Origin: Mercurialis annua
Taxonomy: Eukaryota > Streptophyta > Magnoliopsida > Malpighiales > Euphorbiaceae
Direction: 5' to 3'
Assembly (NCBI RefSeq): GCF_937616625.2
Contig: NC_065571.1
Location: 28,408,201 to 28,472,200, forward strand
Length of the DNA: 64,000 nucleotides
Each line of letters begins with the position of its first letter. The first letter of the stretch is position 1. The notes below the pieces were generated by a model that saw only the letters and a program-made list of their open reading frames with translations, had not been told where the DNA came from and made no database searches. Positions 47,001 through 59,059 of this stretch are shown here, in pieces. The translations under genes were made by a program, and so were the position numbers.

Positions 47001-50000
47001 AAATCCAAACGTTTCACCTTTTTAGCGATTGAAGCCAAAAGTTTACAAACGTTACGAAACAAATCCAAACGTTTCACCTTTTTAGCGGTTTAAGCCAAAC
47101 ATTTACAAAGGTTATGAAGCAAATCCAAATGTTTCACATTTTTTATGATTTAAGCCAAACGTTTACAAACATTACGAAACAAAACAAAGCATTTCATATT
47201 TTTATCAATTTAAGCCAAACGTTTACAAACGTTACGAAACAAATCCAAACGCTTCCCCTTTTTAGTGTTTTGAGACAAACATTTACAAACGTTAAAAAAA
47301 TCCAAATTTTGAACCTTTTTAGCGATTTAAGCCAAATGTTTACAAACGTTACGAAAAAATCCAAACGTTTCACCTTTTTAGCGATTTAAGCCAAACGTTT
47401 ACAAACGTTGAGAAACAAAAGCAAATATTTCAAACGTTGCGAAACAAATTCAATCGTTTCCCATTCTTTGTGATTTATGCCAAACGTTTGCAAACGTTGC
47501 GAAACAAAACCAAGCGTTTCCCCTATTTAGAAATTAAAGCCAAATGGTTACAAATGTTGCGAAACAAATCCAAGCGTTTCCCCTTTTTAGCAATTTAAGC
47601 CAAACGTTCACAAACATTACCAAATGAATCCAAACGTTTCACATTTTTATCAATTTATGTCAAACGTTTACATACGTTACAAAACAAAACCAAACGTTTA
47701 AAACGTTACAAAACAAATTCAAACATTTCAACTTTTAAGCAATTTAAGCCAAAAGTTTAAAACGTTACGAAATAAGTCCAAACGTTTTACATATTTAGCG
47801 ATTTAAGCCAAACCTTTTCAAATGTTAATAAACAAAACCAAGTGTTTCACCTTTTTAGCAATTTCAGTCAAACGTTTACAAATGTTTCGAAACAAATCCA
47901 AGCGTTTCACCTTTTTAGCAATTTAAGCCAATCGTTTACAAACGTTCCGAAACAAATCCAAGCGTTTCACCTTATTAGCAATTAAGCCAAACGTTTACAA
48001 ACTTTACGAAACAAATCCAAGTGTTTCACCTTTTTAGCAAATTAAGCCGAACGTTTACAAAAGTTACAAAACAAATCCAAACGTTTCCCCTTTTTAGCGG
48101 TTTAAGCCGAACGTTTACAAACGTTACGAAACAAAACCAAACATTTCGTCTTTTAAGCGATTTAAGCTAAACGTTTACAAACGTTACGAAAAAATTCAAA
48201 CGTTTCACCTTTTTAGCGATTTAAGCCAAACGTTTACAAACATTACAAATCAAAACCAAACGTTTAAAACATTACGAAACAAATTCTAACGTTTCATATT
48301 TTTAGCGTTTTAAGCCAAACGATTACAAACATTACGAAACAAAACCAAGCATTTCTCCTTTTTATCAATTTAAGTAAAATGTTTACAAACATTACAAAAC
48401 AAATCCAAGTGTTTCACCTTTTTAGCAATTTAAGACAAACGTTGGGAAAAAAATCCAAACGTTTCCCCTTTGTTTAGCGATTTAAGCCAAACGTTTATAA
48501 ACGTCAAGAAACAAATCCAAACGTTTCCCCTTCTTACCGATTTAAGCCAAACATTTACAAACGTTACGAAAGAAATTCAAACATTTTACATTTTTATCGA
48601 TTTAAGCCAAACGATTACAAACATTACCAAACAAATCCAAGCGTTTCACCTTTTTAACAATTTAAGTCAAACGTTTACAAACGTTGTGAAACAAATCCAA
48701 ACGTTTCCCATAATAATTTAAGCTAAATATTTACAAACGTTACCAAAAAAACCAAGCGTTTCACCTTTTTAGCAATTTAAGCCAAACGTTTACAAACGTT
48801 AGGAAAAATATCCAAACTTTTCACCTTTTTAGCGATTTAAGCCAAACGTTTACAAACGGTATGAAACAAATCCAAACGTTTCACCTTTTTAGTGATTTAA
48901 GCCAAACGTTTACAAACGCTAAGAAACAAAACCAAACGTTTCCCCTCTTAGCGATTTAAGCCAAACGTTTACAAACGTTACGAAAAAATCCATATGTTTC
49001 ACCTTTTTAGCTATTTAAGCTGAACGTTTACCAGCGTTACGAAACAAAACCAAACGTTTAAAACGTTACCAAACAAATTCAAACGTTTCACATTTTTAGC
49101 GATTAAAGGCAAACGTTTACAAACGTTATGAAACAAAACCAAGCGTTTCCCCTTTTTAGCAAATTAAGTCAAACGTTCACAAACGTTACAAAAGAAAACC
49201 AAGCGTTTAACCTTTTTAGCAATTTCAGCCAAACGTTTACAAACGTTACGAAACAAAACCAATCGTTTCACCCTTTTAGCAATTTAAGCTAAACGTTTAC
49301 AAACTTTACGAAATAAATCCAAAAGTTTCACCTTTTTAGTGATTCAAGCCAAACGTTTACAAACGGTACGAAACAAATCCAAACGTTTCACCTTTTTAGC
49401 AATTTAAGCCAAACGTTTACAAACGCTACGAAACAAATCCAAACATTTCACCTTTTTAGAGATTTAAACCAAACGTTTATAAAGGTTATGAAACAAATCC
49501 AAATGTTTCAGCTTTTTAGCAATTTAAGTCAAACGTTTACATACGTTACAAAACAAAACCAAACGTTTAAAACGTTACGAAACAAATCCAAGCGTTTCAT
49601 ATTTTTAGCGATTTAAGCCAAATATTTACAAACGTTACGAAAGAAAACCAAGCGTTTAACCTTTTTAGCTATTTAAGCCAAATGTTTACAAACGTTGCGA
49701 AACAAATTCAAGTGTTTCACCGTTTTAGCAATTTAACCCAAACGTTTACAAATGTTACGCAACAAATCCAAACGTTTCACCTTTTTAGAGATTTAAGCCA
49801 AACCTTTATAAACGTTACGAAACAAAATCAAACGTTTAAAACGTTACGAAACAAATTCAAATGTTTCACATTTTTAGCAATTTAAGCCAAACGTTTACAG
49901 ATGTTGCGAAACAAATCCAAGCTTTTCACCTTTTTAGCAATTTAAGCCAAATGTTTACTAACGTTACGAAACAAATCCAAACGTTACTCCTTTTTAGCGA

Positions 50001-52046
50001 TTTAAGCCAAACGTTTACAAACGATACGAAACAAATCCAAAAGTTTTACCTTTTTAGCGATTTAAGCCAAACACTTACAAAGGTTATGAAACAAATCCAA
50101 ATGTTTCATCTTTTTAGCAATTCAAGCCAAACGTTTACAAACGTTACTAATCAAATCCAAGCGTTTCACCTTTATAGCAATTTAAGCCAAACGTTTACAA
50201 ACGTTGCGAAAAAAATCCAAGCGTTTCCCCTATTTAGCAATTTAAGCCAAAACGTTTGCAAGCGTTACAAAACAAATCCAAATGTTTCACCTTATTAGCA
50301 ATTTAAGCCAAACGTTTACAAACATTACAAAACAAATCCAAACGTTTCCCCTTTTTTGCGATTGAAGCCAAACATTTACAAATGTTCCGAAGCAAATCCA
50401 AATGTTTCACCTTTTTAGCAATTAAGCCAAACATTTACAAACGTTACGAAACAAATCCAAACGTTTCACCTATTTAGCGATTTAAGCCGAACGTTAACAA
50501 AGTTTATGAAACAAATCCAAATTTTTCAACTTTTTAGCCATTTAAGCCAAACGTTTATAAACGTTACAAAACAAATCCAATCGTTTTACCTTTTTAGTGA
50601 TTTAAGCCGAACGTTAACAAACGCTACGAAACAAATCCAAATGTTTCACCTTTTTGGCGATTTAAGCCAAACGTTTACAAACGTTACGAAACAAAACCAA
50701 AAGTTTAAAATGTTATGAAATAAATCCAAACGTTTCACATTCTTAGCGATTTAAGCCAAACCTTTTCAAATGTTAATAAACAAAACCAAGTGTTTCACCT
50801 TTTTAGTAATTTAAGCCAATCGTATAGAAACGTTCCGAAACAAATCCAAGCGTTTCACCTTTTTAGTAATTAAGCCAAACGTTTACAAATGTTCCGAAAC
50901 AAATCCAAGTGTTTCACCTTTTTAGCAATTTAAGCCGAACGTTTACAAACGTTAGAAAACAAATCCAAACGTTTCCCCTTTTTAGCGATTTAAGCCGAAC
51001 GTTTACAAACGTTACGAAACAAAACCAAACATTTCACCTTTTAAGCGATTTAAGCCAAACGTATACAAACGTTACTAAGAAATTCAAACGTTTCACCTTT
51101 TTAGCGATTTAAGCCAAACGTTTACAAATGTTACAAATCAAAACCAAACGTTTAAAACGTTACGAAAGAAATTCTAACGTATCACATTTTTAGCGTTTTA
51201 AGCCAAACGATTACAAACGTCACGAAACAAAACCAAGCGTTTAACCTTTTTAGCAATTTAAGCAAAACGTTTACAAACATTACAAAATAAATCCAAGTGT
51301 TTCACCTTATTAGTAATTTAAGACAAACGTTTGCAAAGGTTACGAAAGAAATCCAAACGTTTCCCGTTTTTAGTGATTTAAGCCAAACGTTTATTAACGT
51401 TATGAAACAAATCCAAAAGTTTCACCTTTTTACCGATTTAAACCTAATGATTACAAACGTTACGAAACAAAACCAAGCGTTTTACCTTTTTAGCAATTTA
51501 AGCCAGACGTTCACAAATATTACAAAACAAATCCAAGCGTTTAACCTTTTTAGCAATTTAAGCCAAACGTTTACAAACGTTATGAAACATATCCAAACGT
51601 TTCCCATCCTAATTTAAGCCAAATATTTACAAACGATACGAAACAATACCAAGCGTTTTACCTTTTTAGCAATTTAAGCCAAACGTTTACAAACTTTACG
51701 AAACAAATCCAAACTTTTCACCTTTTAAGCGATTTAAGCCAAACGTTTACAAACGATATGAAACAAATCCAAACGTTGCACCTTTTTAGTGATTGAAGCA
51801 AAACGTTTACAAACGCTACGAAACAAAACCAAACGTTTCCCCTTTTAGCGATTTAAGCCAAACGTTTACAAACGTCACGAAAAAATCCAAACGTTTCACA
51901 TTTTTAGCGATTTAAGCCAAACGTTTACAAGCGTTACGAAACAAAACCAAACGTTTAAAACGTTACCAAACAAATTCAAACGTTTCACATTATTAGCGAT
52001 TTAAGTCAAACGTTTACAAACGTTATGAAACAAAACCAAGCGTTTC
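44004..52046 (+). repeat. 60-bp satellite array, block III
   Basis: The monomer and orientation match block I. A frequent variant here has a GTTTAAAACGTTACC insertion (near 44680, 45430, 46740, 47690, 49050, 49560 and 51955). A segment near 47811-48700 recurs about 2.9 kb later at 50759-51601 (markers AACCTTTTCAAATG and CCCAT..TAATTTAAGC), with small indels. It starts with the right target copy of C and ends with the left target copy of D (GTTTC, 52042-52046). Confidence 0.95.
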
Positions 52047-52380
52047 TGTAATACCCCGTATTTTTCTCGTTATGTTTTTACTTGATTTCGGATTGGTTCT
52101 TGCATTGAGACACCTTGATTGAGCCTTGTTTTGTATCTTGTATGTTACACATATATCGTGTGGGTATTAGATATTGATTCGATTCATTTTCGGGTATTTA
52201 TTGAAGTTGTTTTCCCATGTTTTCCAAAACTGCCATGTGTTAGTAAAACGTTGATATCTCACAATTGAACGGTCGGATCGGGCTCATCTTTGGATATATT
52301 GTTCCTAAGAGGATTTACTAAACTCTGGTCGGTTGAATTGTTATTTGGACGTTTCTAACTCTAAAACTACCTTTTAAACC

Positions 52381-52477
52381 GTGGGCTTTAATTGCAGTCC
52401 AAGTAAAGCCCACAGGAGTCTATAAATAGACCCCTTAAGTTGCAAACCCTAGCCCCCATTAATCTCCAAACCCTAAA
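52381..52477 (+). promoter_or_regulatory. LTR core promoter block, element D (5' copy)
   Basis: An inverted repeat GTGGGCTTTA/TAAAGCCCAC (52381-52390 and 52404-52413) lies just before TATAAATA (52421-52428). Two telo-boxes follow, AAACCCTAG (52444-52452) and AAACCCTAA (52468-52476). The 3' LTR has the same block at 59394-59490. Order and spacing resemble element A. Confidence 0.65.
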
Positions 52478-54484
52478 AACGAATTTCTTCACTCAAAGAA
52501 CTTGATTTCTTCTTTCTAACAAGTCCGGATGCGATTCATTCCGCTAAGAATATGATTTTACATCCTACTCGCAAGATCTACGCGATTTCTACGTTGTGTT
52601 CTTCGTTGGAGGCTTGTGGATTAAATTAAATTCGGTCCAGCCCCTTGAACCTTGGGTTAATACATTATTTATCTTATTGTTCATCATCCTTAGGTATTGT
52701 TTTCATATCCATTTGATTCATGAATTCATTGCTATGTGATTTTGCCTAGAAATGCATAATATAGGATTTTAATGAAGTGAATTGTTGCTATTGTCATGCC
52801 ATGCTTATGCTACTGAGTTTGTATGGATAAAATGATGGTTTGTACATATATAAACTGATGTTACATGTTTTGAAAAGCGTTTGGCATGATTCATCAATGT
52901 TAGGTTTTTTCTAGCAATTATTGTATTTTAATCGATTTACTGGTTTGAATCTATGAAATTGAGATTCTATGCTTAGGTTACTGATATGTATGATATGTTT
53001 GATGGATTTGATGTTTATGAACTGATCTTGTTGGTTGTATCAACACTTTGGCATGCTCTCGATTGTTTTAGCTGAAATTGCGTAAAATGCTGAATTTGGG
53101 TTCTTTAAGAGTTGTAATTGCATAAATGTTTTGCGATGATGTACCTACTGTTCTAAGATGATATATATGATGTTTATATGATTTAGGATCAGTGGCTATA
53201 TGATTTGGGTTGTCGAATGCATGATTTGGTTTGTTTAGCATGTTTAGGCAAATTCTAGCGAAAATGCGTTATCGATTGTTTAAGGGATGTTGGCATGAGT
53301 TTAGATCTGAGTTGGTTTGGTATTTTGAAATTATGTATGATATACTACTGATCTAAATGAGTTTGGGAGTTTGAATTATAAATGTTTTGGTACGTGTTGG
53401 CTTAGTTTGCAAACTAGCTAGTTTTACATTAAAATGCTTTGATTTCAGATTCGATGCTTTGTAATGACTTAAGATCTTGATTATGGCATGTATATGAACT
53501 GATCTAAGGTGTTTTGTTTTGGCGATTCATGTTTGGTCTAGTTTTGGGCTAAGTGCCATGAATTCTTAATTGGATTGATGTCGTGAAAAATATATTAATT
53601 GATTGCAAATGTTTTGCTATGACATGTGTTATATAAAATGTGATTATTAAGCATGATAGGGCTGTTGTATATTGGTGTTTTTCTTATTTTGTTGTGTTTG
53701 TCCTTTGCGAACTTTTATCGAATTATAATCATGATGGTATACTTGGGTTTTAATGTTTAATTTGAATTCCCTTATTTCTCTAAATTGAAACTTTGGTATA
53801 TTTAAATGATTCCGGACTTTAAACGAATTGTTTTACTTTGGTTGGATGTTTGGTTCGGGTTAGACTTGGGTCGCCCAATTCGTGAGTATAGGCTTGGCAG
53901 TTGTGATAACTCGGCTAGCTCACCACTTTGGTTTAAACTTGGTTTTATGATTTTAACTAAGTTATTGAAATGGTTTTCCGGATTATGTTTTAAAAGTGGG
54001 AACTCAATTGGACTTGACTATCGTATGACTTTGGTTATGTTGAATATGTATGATTACTCTACTTCGGTTAATGCTTTGACATTTTGGCTAAATATGTGTA
54101 GTTACATATTGATGGTGTGTACTTTGGATTGGTTGATATATGTGCTAGTCCTACGTGTTGTCTAGTACTCTCTAGAGTTAGGGGATGATATTAATTATGT
54201 TTTATGCCTTCTTTTAGACACGTCGACTGCTCGTGCTTCGGAGTCGAAACAGGTTTAGTTGCTTGCCAGGTTTTTCACGTGGATTTGCAAGCAGTGAGTT
54301 TATATCTCTATTTACCTCTTTATTAAGCAAATGTATTATTTTGTATATATATATATATATATATATGTATAAGCAGCTTTTGAATTGTTTTCGGCATTGT
54401 GGATTTGATTTGGAACGTGCTACTCGATGGGCATCATCGGGACTGCGTGCGCACCGGTAATGATTATGGTATTGAGGTAGGTTT

Positions 54485-54586
54485 GAGATACGTCTCACCT
54501 TAGTGAGGGCACCGGTGGAAGATACGTCTCCTGGGCTCACTATTTATTAAGTGATAGTCGGGGATCGGTTATTGAGATACGTCTCA
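54485..54586 (+). repeat. Triplicated palindromic motif in LTR of D
   Basis: GAGATACGTCTC-type units (GAGA..TCTC inverted) lie at 54485, 54520 and 54574, repeated in the 3' LTR at 61508-61609. They occupy the place of the different triplicate in A, after the same GTGCGCAC palindrome. Confidence 0.8.
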
Positions 54587-55168
54587 CCGACAGGACAATG
54601 GATTTATAATTGTGGTTTAGGGTTTCATTGATAATCCATAATGAAAATGTTTCATTAAACGTTTTAAAGGTTTTTAACTTAATAAATGTAAATGGTTATA
54701 TAAACTCTACTCAGTAAATCTGACCCCGTTGTTTTCCCAAATTTTCTAGGTTTATGATTTGAAAGCTGGTCCACTCTGATTCTTTTGATTCCTCGGAGGT
54801 TTTTATGTTATTTAAACTAGTTTCTGTTTTCAAACTCTTAGACCGCAGTAGAACTAGTTATTTATTTCATTTGATACTACACTTTGGGATTGTCGATATA
54901 TTCGATTATTATATTTGGCATGATTACTCTGGATTACGATATTGTTATATATAAGGCATGATGTTGAACATTTAAGATATTGAAGTTATTTATATTAGAA
55001 CTGTAGTATAAATTGCTAGACTTAGGTTGGAGTCTCGGTTGCTCCCGAGCAGTTTTCTGCAGGTTTAAATGATTATTTGATTTCCGCGAGGCTTGCTACG
55101 GGTTTTGGTACAACCATACCCATACCCTAGCGCCGGTCTCGATTCATGAAATTGGGTCGTGACAAACT

Positions 55169-55180
55169 TGGTATCAGAGC
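55169..55180 (+). other. Primer binding site, element D
   Basis: TGGTATCAGAGC lies four bases after the LTR: the initiator-Met tRNA type. Confidence 0.93.
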
Positions 55181-55458
55181 TTTGGTTTCAAACCAAGGCC
55201 TTATGCATGTTATGTGTTTATTAGTTTTGTATGTTAAGTTGATGCCGTGTCATAGGAACTACTGCGGAATTAGGATTCGTGTCTTGTCTTTTAAACGTCA
55301 TCATTTGTTTTCAAACCTTCAGCCTACATCCTATAGGTGATGTCTGTCAGTCCTTATTTGGTATTGATGCTTTGATTGACAATTTATTTCACTTGGATGT
55401 TAATTGCTGTGTTTTATCATTATGAGATTATTTCACTTGGGTGATTATAATTGCTTTT

Positions 55459-55474
55459 GATTTCTCGGGAAATC
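55459..55474 (+). other. Leader hairpin with TCGG loop, element D
   Basis: GATTTC TCGG GAAATC, identical to A (2433-2448) and about 280 bases after the PBS. Confidence 0.6.
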
Positions 55475-56194
55475 ATAGGTTGGTAAATTTTCCTAAAGAC
55501 TCATACTTGGGTATGATGTTGTTTGATAAAACTTGTCGTTTATGCCTAAAACGATTTAGAATTTATGGTAATGTTACAGTTATTTTACGTGATGCGTTGA
55601 ACTGCTTTTGCCTTGTTAATAAAGTACATCTTGGCTTTGGCCTCAATTGTTGATGTTAAATGTGATCGTATGTTGGGCGTTAGCCTTGTTTTTCAATTAA
55701 AGAGATTTTGGGTTAAACCTTAAAACGTGTTTGATGGTCATGCATTGTTTGACCACATGTTGATTTAAAGATTTTTATCGAGAATATTGTTTTATCCGAT
55801 TTGTGTTTCGACATAGAATTATAAGAGAAGTTTAATTTTAAATTCTTAAAAAGATGGTTTTTGGTTGAGTTGCCAGTAAATATTTTGAAATATTATGTTT
55901 GGTCTGGTGTTAACAAGCGATGGTTTCAAATGATATTTTATGAGATAAATCATTGTTTTAAGAATTTAACGTTGAAGTTATTTTATCATGTTGTAGTATG
56001 CCAGCATTTTAAATTTTTGGGATTTACAGAATAGATGTTTGAAATCAAAGATTTCTCACTTGAGTTTTAAATTACCGTTTAGCGGTTGGTTTAAATTGAG
56101 CTCCCAAAATTTGAAGGGATGGAAATTTTATTAAAATACTTTGCCGGATTTACAAATATTTTAAATACGTTTTATAAACGATTGTTTTGGGTTC

Positions 56195-56254
56195 GACTTG
56201 GGTCATCCAAATTTAGGAGTTGAGCTTGGTAGTTGTAATGACTCGGCTAGCTCG
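56195..56254 (+). repeat. Internal copy of an LTR module, element D
   Basis: GACTTGGGTCATCC to GGCTAGCTCG resembles 53863-53921 and 60894-60952 in the LTRs and 3051-3110 in A. Confidence 0.75.
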
Positions 56255-57321
56255 ATAATTTTATTGTCTGAGATACTTGGGTATCCGTTTTAAAGCAACT
56301 GGTTAATAAGAAGAGATTTTTACAAAATGTGATTTTGTTTTAACCTTGGGGCTCGGCAAAATTTGGAAGTTTTCGTATTTGTTTTTAATTTCAAAACGAA
56401 TTTTGAAGCGTACTATTAAAGGACGATATATTTACATGGTAAATTTGTAATGAGATTTCAAGGAAATGTTGTGGCATATCCTGATTTGTTTTAAGAATGC
56501 TTGAGTTAATTGTGTTCAATGGCATGGTTTCGTGGTTTACGATTTTCAGATTTGTTATCTTGTGAACATTATTTGTGTTTTATAACTCGCTTGTCTGTTG
56601 GACTAAGTTGATTGTTTTAGTTTTGTCTCTTCGTGCGGTGTAGCACGTGAGATGATCTATGCCTTACCTCGATGTATAGTTTTGACCTTTGAGTAAGATC
56701 TTCTTTTAGATCTTGTTTCTCTTTTGTTCGGTTTTGGGTTGCGCGGGGCTTTGCTGTTTCTGTTTCGTGGATCGAAACCTTGGGGTTTCGATATCGAGGA
56801 TTACGAGGGAAGTACTTCCTTCGGATTGGCTGATAATATCTGATTATCCTAGATCGCATATTGAAAACTCTGAACCGAGAAGATAGACCGGTGTATTAAT
56901 ACACTGGTGTTTCCATTAAGTCTGAGGATGTGATGCAGAAGCTGGCGGTAAATTTTATAGGAACGTATTTTATGTGCTATTTTCTTTGGATAATCTTAGT
57001 CTGGATGGAAGTTAGTTAGATACTTTTTATAGTACTAGAGATGTAATAAAGTTATTAGGATGAGTTGCCTTATAGCATCGAGTGTTGCTGATTTAAGAAA
57101 TATTTTGAGGTTATCGAGTGCACATCTCATAGAGTGTAACGTCTAGAAAATATTTTATTGGGAAATGGATTTCAAAGGTTGAATTATTGAAATTTTTGAA
57201 ATATTTTCAAAACGTAATTGTGGCCAGACATATCATGAACATACATTTTGAATGTCACGATTAGGTTTGCATTGAACACTGAGTATGTTCACTAAATAAA
57301 AGGTAAATTAATAATTGATAC

Positions 57322-57416
57322 ATGCATAATAGTACATGCATCACGTGCATAAAAATGATTAGGGCTGGATGCAACTCTTTGGGGATGAGAGATGTCATCA
57401 CCCTGGCACACAATTA
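57322..57416 (+). other. Conserved two-hairpin module, element D
   Basis: The first hairpin is ATGCAT, eight-base loop, ATGCAT (57322-57341); the second is at 57381-57403 with loop GAGATG. The flank TCGAGTGCAC lies at 57114 and AGACAAATACTCTGTG near 57563, as in A. An open frame from 57322 reads through the module. Confidence 0.7.
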
Positions 57417-59022
57417 TGTAAAAATGAATTTTACCGATAAAGTGGTTTTGAGGAAAAAAATGTTTTGGAACAAACTCGCGAGTCACATAATGATAAATGT
57501 ATCTATAAAGTTGATGGATTTCAAATGGTTTTGAAATTATTATTTTTACCGAAAGATAGCTAGACAAATACTCTGTGTGATTGAGGTAAATTAAGGACGA
57601 TTGCGTTGCAATGATCAGTTCTATGTTATTTGAATAATTGTGTTTCGTAGGAATTAGTATTGGATATAAGGTTGCACTCGAGTTATTGTTGTAATAAGTG
57701 TGATAGGATTTTGAGGTCGGATGAAAGGCTTACGTGTTAGCTTCCAATTTATGATTTGAGGGTTGTGGGATTAAGCGATTTGGTTAAGCTCTACGTGTGT
57801 GTATACGCCGTGATTTTAAAAGAAGTTTGTTTTTAAATATTTGAGTTTGTTCAAATGTTTTGGTTTACTCATATAGAGTTGTGTGAATGAGGTGATTTTC
57901 ATTACAAATTTTTTTTTTCCATTTTGAGAAAAGCATAAAAAAATTTAGCAAGTTTGATTTAAAGAGAATAAATTTTTTGTCAATTGAACGGTTTCACAGA
58001 TTTGCAGATTTTATTTCAATGTAAGGTGTAACTGCGAAATTCAAAATACAAATATTTTGAAAATTTTGATGTGTTTACAAACTAGAGGATTTTTTTTCTC
58101 GCAACGGTAAAAACATTTTAGTTTTGAATATAAAAGAGGGTATAAGTTGTTAGAGTCTTTTAAAAGAGAAGTGGAAAATATAAATAAAATGTTTTGTGCT
58201 TTGGAAATTTTGTTTCCTGTAAGTTTGACTTGAGCATAACCAATGACCCGGTTAATGGTGAATTTGATCTAGATGATCTTTCGTTTGCGAGGTTACAGTT
58301 ATATTTGGTGGATTAATTTTGAGAATTTCAGTTTGGTATGATTATATAAGTTAGCTGATTCGAGGTTCGAGGATCGTGGTAAATAGGTTTCGCCAACTAG
58401 GGTTGGTTGGTCGATTTTTTTTGATTGATGATATGATTATGAAATGTTTAGATATTGTTTTTATCGGCTGTTAAACCTTTTGTGTGTGCCACGTGATATT
58501 AAATTTGTGTAATATATGTGGGATGTGGTCAATGTTTAGTTACTGTAAGTAGTTGTAGGCTTTATACTTTCGAAAGATTGGAAGAGTCTTTCTGGATGGT
58601 TTGTTGTTTAACAATTTGGAACTCTGGTTATCATGAGTTAAATTGGTGTACTCTTGGAGTGTTTGTGATATCGTGAGTCTGATTCATTAAGGTTGTTCGT
58701 CTTGTTGAGAGTCATATCTAGTCGATATATTAGACTTGGTCATTCATTTGCTATAACGGGTTATTTAAATGTTTTTGATATGGGACACTTGGTGTCGAGT
58801 TGTTATATATGCATGATCTTTATCAGTTGGGATTTCAAGATATTCCTTTAGTTTCAATTGAGTTGGTCATTCAGTTGAGGAGTGCACTTAGGAGTCAGAG
58901 CTCGTTATGCAGAATTGCTATATTTTCTATCCTTATGATACATTGCAATTATTCCTTGTTTGTTTATTTCGGTTGTTATGTGCGCTCTATTTCGTTGTTT
59001 TGTTCATTTATGTTTTGTGTTA

Positions 59023-59059
59023 AAAATCGAGGACGATTTTGTTTTTAAGTTGGGGAGAA
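59023..59059 (+). other. PPT and upstream hairpin, element D
   Basis: AAAATCG AGGA CGATTTT (59023-59040) has a perfect 7-bp stem. Against C and B, one pair is changed on both sides (T-A to A-T), so pairing is kept. The PPT AAGTTGGGGAGAA follows at 59047-59059. Confidence 0.85.

Larger units (their letters stand above)
52047..55164 (+). mobile_element. Element D, 5' LTR
   Basis: TGTAATACCCC at the start and GTGACA at the end. It contains the promoter block at 52381-52477, the LTR copy of the shared module at 53863-53921, the triplicated motif at 54485-54586 and a pyrimidine tract ending in TAG at 54749 (CAG in the other LTR). The 119-residue open frame at 53806-54165 is repeated in the 3' LTR only because LTRs are duplicates. 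Confidence 0.93.
55165..59059 (+). mobile_element. Element D internal region, non-coding
   Basis: These 3895 bases have no retrotransposon protein motifs; the longest open frames are under 95 residues. Long stretches align with A in the same order: leader (55254-55290), hairpin (55459-55474), shared module (56195-56254), the block around 56625-56960, and the central module. Open frames seen in A are broken here, for example a stop in the counterpart of 3590-3853. About 57600-59000 is AT-rich with no feature I can name. Confidence 0.87.

Noticed and set aside
53806..54165. 119-residue frame, repeated at 60837-61196
   Set aside because: It lies inside both LTRs of element D; the repetition follows from LTR duplication and no domain is recognisable.
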